From Acidobacteriota bacterium (lineage in GTDB: Bacteria > Acidobacteriota > Terriglobia > Bryobacterales > Bryobacteraceae): a stretch of DNA of 5,530 nucleotides. This document shows, one piece after another, positions 5,221 to 5,530 of the stretch. Below the pieces are notes generated by a model, which did not search any database, was not told the DNA's origin, and worked only from the letters and a program-made list of their open reading frames with translations. Every line of letters begins with the position of its first letter. Position 1 is the first letter of the stretch. Where the stretch lies: positions 1 through 5,530 of the forward strand of contig JAPKYY010000323.1 of NCBI GenBank assembly GCA_026394095.1, written 5' to 3'. The translations under genes and the position numbers were made by a program.

Positions 5221-5530
5221 GGAGCCTGTACGTAAAGCTGAGCTTGTGGTCCCTGGCAACGCTGGTCTTCTGCGTCGCCGTTTTTGTTTTTACCGCAACG
5301 ACGCTGAACCGGAATTCTGTTTCAAGAGGCGGCCCGATGGAGCGGACGATCAGCCTGCAGGCAACCGCAGCCATCAATGCCTACGAAACTGGCGGAAGAG
5401 AAAAGCTTCAGGAGTTTATGAAGGATCTCGAACGGTTCTTTCCAGAGCAGCACTGGATGGAAGACAGCGCCGGAAATGATCTGATTTCCGGCAAGCAGCA
5501 TCCAGAGCGGTTTGACAAGTTCAGGATCAA
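5217..5530 (+). CDS. Sensor histidine kinase (CpxA-like), N-terminal part
   Basis: Partial gene of 104 complete codons, cut by the right edge. It starts at GTG 5217, overlapping the regulator stop in GTGA. An in-frame TGA at 5208-5210 means no earlier start is possible, and GAGG (5209-5212) is a close ribosome binding site. The N-terminus MRSLYVKLSLW leads into one hydrophobic membrane helix (about 8-27, LATLVFCVAVFVFTA). It is followed by what should be an extracytoplasmic sensor segment: AINAYETGGREKLQEFMKDL, then DSAGNDLISGKQ. This order, a short basic start, one helix, then an E.GG...L and D..G.DL.SG pattern, is familiar from CpxA-type kinases. The second membrane helix, HAMP, phospho-accepting His and ATPase domains would lie outside the window, so kinase identity rests on this N-terminus and on the adjacent regulator. 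Confidence 0.87.
   Translation, partial: MRSLYVKLSLWSLATLVFCVAVFVFTATTLNRNSVSRGGPMERTISLQATAAINAYETGGREKLQEFMKDLERFFPEQHWMEDSAGNDLISGKQHPERFDKFRI

Noticed and set aside
5207..5479. Plus-strand open frame of 90 codons overlapping the kinase start
   Set aside because: The frame starting at GTG 5217 gives a membrane helix and sensor-kinase-like text directly coupled to the regulator. This alternative has no hydrophobic segment or motif.
1..5530. Mobile element, prophage, defence island or CRISPR array
   Set aside because: No transposase, integrase, terminal inverted repeats, spaced direct repeats or defence-gene motifs were seen. All genes fit core or envelope functions.

Overview
The window looks like ordinary chromosomal DNA from a diderm (Gram-negative-type) bacterium. 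The evidence is an outer-membrane TolC-family protein with a signal peptide, a CpxR-like response regulator followed by a membrane sensor kinase, and a fatty-acid-type ketosynthase III. The style of the TolC protein and of the regulator/kinase pair reminds me of Acidobacteriota (Bryobacter/Solibacter-like), but this is recall of family style and not a test. I see no tRNA, rRNA, insertion sequence, phage gene, CRISPR array or attachment site.

Layout. Positions 1-1902 hold three tightly packed minus-strand genes, transcribed pyrE (orotate phosphoribosyltransferase) -> truA (tRNA pseudouridine synthase) -> a KAS III/FabH-type gene cut by the left edge. The gaps are 3 and 9 nt, so this is very probably one operon. 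Positions 1903-2020 form a divergent promoter region. A 634-residue TolC-family outer-membrane protein follows on the plus strand (2021-3925). It converges on a minus-strand DUF937/YidB-like gene (3986-4495), and a 14-bp perfect hairpin between the two stop codons can terminate both transcripts. Only 32-35 bp beyond the DUF937 start, a plus-strand two-component operon begins: an OmpR/PhoB-class response regulator (to 5220), then a sensor histidine kinase that overlaps it by 4 nt and runs off the right edge.

How the genes work together. The pyrE operon is housekeeping: UMP synthesis, tRNA modification and probably fatty-acid initiation. The right half is envelope-oriented: an outer-membrane channel and a membrane sensor/regulator pair of the CpxRA type. 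DUF937 has no settled function. Its start lies so close to the regulator start that the two genes must share or overlap control sequences. No inner-membrane pump or adaptor gene accompanies the TolC protein inside this window.

I did not find a convincing new biological system. The points most worth a second look are the DUF937/two-component divergent junction, the metal-loop-like tail of the DUF937 protein, and the enlarged Gly-rich first membrane hairpin of the TolC protein.
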